Below, in pieces: positions 62,758 to 64,000 of a stretch of 64,000 nucleotides of DNA. The notes under the pieces are model-generated. The model worked only from the letters and a program-made list of their open reading frames with translations, ran no database searches and was not told where the DNA came from. Origin of the DNA: Psychrobacter vallis (GTDB lineage: Bacteria > Pseudomonadota > Gammaproteobacteria > Pseudomonadales > Moraxellaceae); contig NZ_CAJHBU010000002.1 in NCBI RefSeq assembly GCF_904846715.1, positions 1-64,000 of the forward strand, in the 5' to 3' direction. The first letter of the stretch is position 1; every line of letters starts with the position of its first letter. The position numbers and the translations under genes were made by a program.

Positions 62758-63600
62758 TCACTCGCGCCAATACTTTTCAACCCAAGGAGTGGGTAAAATA
62801 AAATGTCGCAAATGACGAAATGGCTTTTTCTTAGCTTTGTCCGAGGTTTTCAAAAGTTTAATATGTTCTTTAGCGTTATTTGGATATTCTGTACGATAGC
62901 GCCCTTCAATTGCTTCTGGTGGATTGAGAGCGCCCCCAGCAAAAATTACAACCCGCGTATCTTTTGGCAGTTTTGCTGGTAAAAAATAGTTTAATGGAAA
63001 AGAGCGTTTACACTCAAACCTAAAATGTCTCACCCAACGTCTAGGATAAAATTCAACCCCACCTGGTGCATTACGAGTGACAAAACGCTGTTCAAAACGG
63101 TATTTTTCAGCAATCCCTTGAGGATCCGTGGCAAACAATTTTTGCAAAGAGACCAGTTTACCAACAGGAAACCTGAATAATGACGTCTGCCCAAGCTTTT
63201 CAAGAGGATTAGTCATATTGCGTGTCAATACTACTTCTTTTTCAGGCTTATATTCAAAAAAAACATCCAAGTTTCCAACAATCACCACATCCAAATCCAA
63301 AAAAAGTACGTCACCCTCTACATTACCTAGCTTCTCACTCCATAAACGTGATTTTGGCCATTGTCCAGAAGTACCTACTGGCATAGGATAATCAATTTCA
63401 GGTAAGGGCTGGCATTCTATTTCTGGACGTACACCAGTGGTGTCATCTGTAAAACAGACCAAGCGAAATGGTGGTGTGATATTACGAGATACCATGCCAT
63501 ATAATTTATTGGCATAATCAGCCCCATATTTTGTACCCCATTTGATACAAATGATTTGTTTGATATTTTTATTGTCTGCTGTACTAGAATCTATTGGCAT
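62758..63600 (-). CDS. Glycosyltransferase with DxD motif, paralogue
   Basis: A 280 aa relative of the gene at 48777-49577. Seen: ICIKWGTKYGADYANKLYGMV, LVCFTDDTTGVRPEI, LFLDLDVVIVGNLDVFFEY with the DxD motif (about 98), FRFECKRSFPLNYFLPAKLP, VVIFAGGALNPPEAI and the C-terminal PTPWVEKYW, each lined up with the paralogue. It differs by a longer, basic segment before the C-terminus. The order of domains and the shared ends show a gene duplication within the locus. It is convergent with rmlC and divergent in position from ilvE. The sugar is unknown. Confidence 0.85.
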   Translation of the reverse strand: MPIDSSTADNKNIKQIICIKWGTKYGADYANKLYGMVSRNITPPFRLVCFTDDTTGVRPEIECQPLPEIDYPMPVGTSGQWPKSRLWSEKLGNVEGDVLFLDLDVVIVGNLDVFFEYKPEKEVVLTRNMTNPLEKLGQTSLFRFPVGKLVSLQKLFATDPQGIAEKYRFEQRFVTRNAPGGVEFYPRRWVRHFRFECKRSFPLNYFLPAKLPKDTRVVIFAGGALNPPEAIEGRYRTEYPNNAKEHIKLLKTSDKAKKKPFRHLRHFILPTPWVEKYWRE

Positions 63601-63649
63601 TGACTGCTCACTTTAATCGCATGAATAAATATGACAAATATATTAGCAT

Positions 63650-63681
63650 AAAAAAGCTGAACGATTACGCTCAGCTTTTTT
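63650..63681 (-). terminator. Rho-independent terminator after ilvE
   Basis: An 11-bp stem AAAAAAGCTGA (63650-63660) with TCAGCTTTTTT (63671-63681), extended inside the loop by CG/CG pairs. It lies just past the ilvE stop and before the transferase gene, both on the minus strand. Confidence 0.85.
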
Positions 63682-63704
63682 GATAGGTGTAAATAATGTT
63701 ATTT

Positions 63705-64000
63705 TTAATCAATAAAGCTTAACCAGTCCATATACTTCTCATTGCGGCCATGTACCACATCAAAGTACAAGGTTTGTAACTTTTCTGTCAACTCACCACG
63801 GCCACCGTTACCGATAATACGGTCGTCATATTCACGAATTGGTGTGACTTCAGCAGCAGTACCCGTCATAAAGATCTCGTCCGCCAAGTAAAATTCATCA
63901 CGAGTGATACGGCGTTCAACCACTTTAATATCTAAATCAGCAGCAAATTGGATAATAGTGCGACGAGTGATACCGTCAAGTGCGCCGCCTGCTAGGTCAG
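63705..64000 (-). CDS. ilvE: Branched-chain amino acid aminotransferase, 3' part (cut by window edge)
   Basis: The C-terminal 97 or so residues of a PLP-dependent class IV aminotransferase that makes leucine, isoleucine and valine from their keto acids. Seen: GGALDGITRRTIIQFAADL, RRITRDEFYLADEIFMTGTA and AEVTPIREYDDRIIGNGGRG, then GELTEKLQTLYFDVVHGRNE. The TRDE..LADE.F.TGTAAEVTPI pattern is diagnostic of IlvE. The gene continues beyond base 64000, so its start and catalytic lysine are not visible here. Confidence 0.95.
   Translation of the reverse strand, partial: DLAGGALDGITRRTIIQFAADLDIKVVERRITRDEFYLADEIFMTGTAAEVTPIREYDDRIIGNGGRGELTEKLQTLYFDVVHGRNEKYMDWLSFID

Noticed and set aside
1..64000. 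CRISPR array, tRNA or rRNA genes, prophage, intact IS transposase
   Set aside because: No spaced direct-repeat array, cloverleaf-like sequence, ribosomal RNA segment, phage gene or transposase frame was seen on reading both strands.

Overview
The window looks like a chromosomal segment of a gammaproteobacterium of the family Moraxellaceae, most probably Psychrobacter. The best evidence is the fused tyrA-aroA gene behind pheA and hisC, together with the general character of the proteins (Acinetobacter/Psychrobacter-like FadD, SohB, RmlABCD and rubredoxin) and an AT-leaning base composition. This is recognition by eye; no database search was run. I saw no rRNA, tRNA, CRISPR array, prophage or intact insertion sequence.

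Region by region: (1) 0.1-9.8 kb: periplasmic gamma-glutamyltransferase; a solitary Mrr-type restriction nuclease with unusual upstream repeats; dnaE, an Hpt protein, trmJ and cysE. (2) 9.9-19.8 kb: an RCC1-repeat lipoprotein, a folB/folK-like pair, rarD, the aromatic supraoperon pheA-hisC-tyrA/aroA on the minus strand, and transaldolase. (3) 20-31 kb: housekeeping and transport genes (apt, rubredoxin, alpha/beta hydrolase, WG-repeat protein, DMT exporter, uracil permease, sdaA, a DUF4377-like lipoprotein, argJ), most separated by clear hairpin terminators. (4) 31-35 kb: xthA between two inverted copies of a 111-bp repeat, a hotdog thioesterase, and a fetAB-type ABC exporter whose ATPase gene is frameshifted by a 16-bp tandem duplication. 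(5) 35-44 kb: two tandem long-chain acyl-CoA ligases facing a minus-strand cluster of acyl-CoA dehydrogenase, ACAD10/11-type kinase, histidine phosphatase and short-chain dehydrogenase. This set resembles the levulinate/4-hydroxyacyl-CoA pathway. (6) 44-48.5 kb: sohB without the usual membrane anchor, aspS, and an LpxL-type acyltransferase. (7) 48.5-63.6 kb: a surface-glycan locus with glycosyltransferases of several families in mixed orientations, UDP-glucose dehydrogenase, two decayed genes and a complete rmlBDAC operon for dTDP-L-rhamnose. Two 170-bp MITE-like elements bracket its first three genes. (8) The right edge holds the 3' end of ilvE.

Working together: the rml operon supplies dTDP-rhamnose for the family-2 glycosyltransferase at 57.2-58.1 kb, Ugd supplies UDP-glucuronate, and the GT4, GT25 and DxD-type transferases presumably extend a lipooligosaccharide or similar glycan. 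No wzx/wzy, wzm/wzt or waaL gene lies in the window, so the locus is incomplete here or makes a core-type glycan. The strongest observations are the reversible-looking 16-bp duplication in fetA, the 4-hydroxyacyl-CoA-like gene set, the MITE-bracketed glycan cassette, and a dispersed repeat family that keeps a coding-like reading frame.
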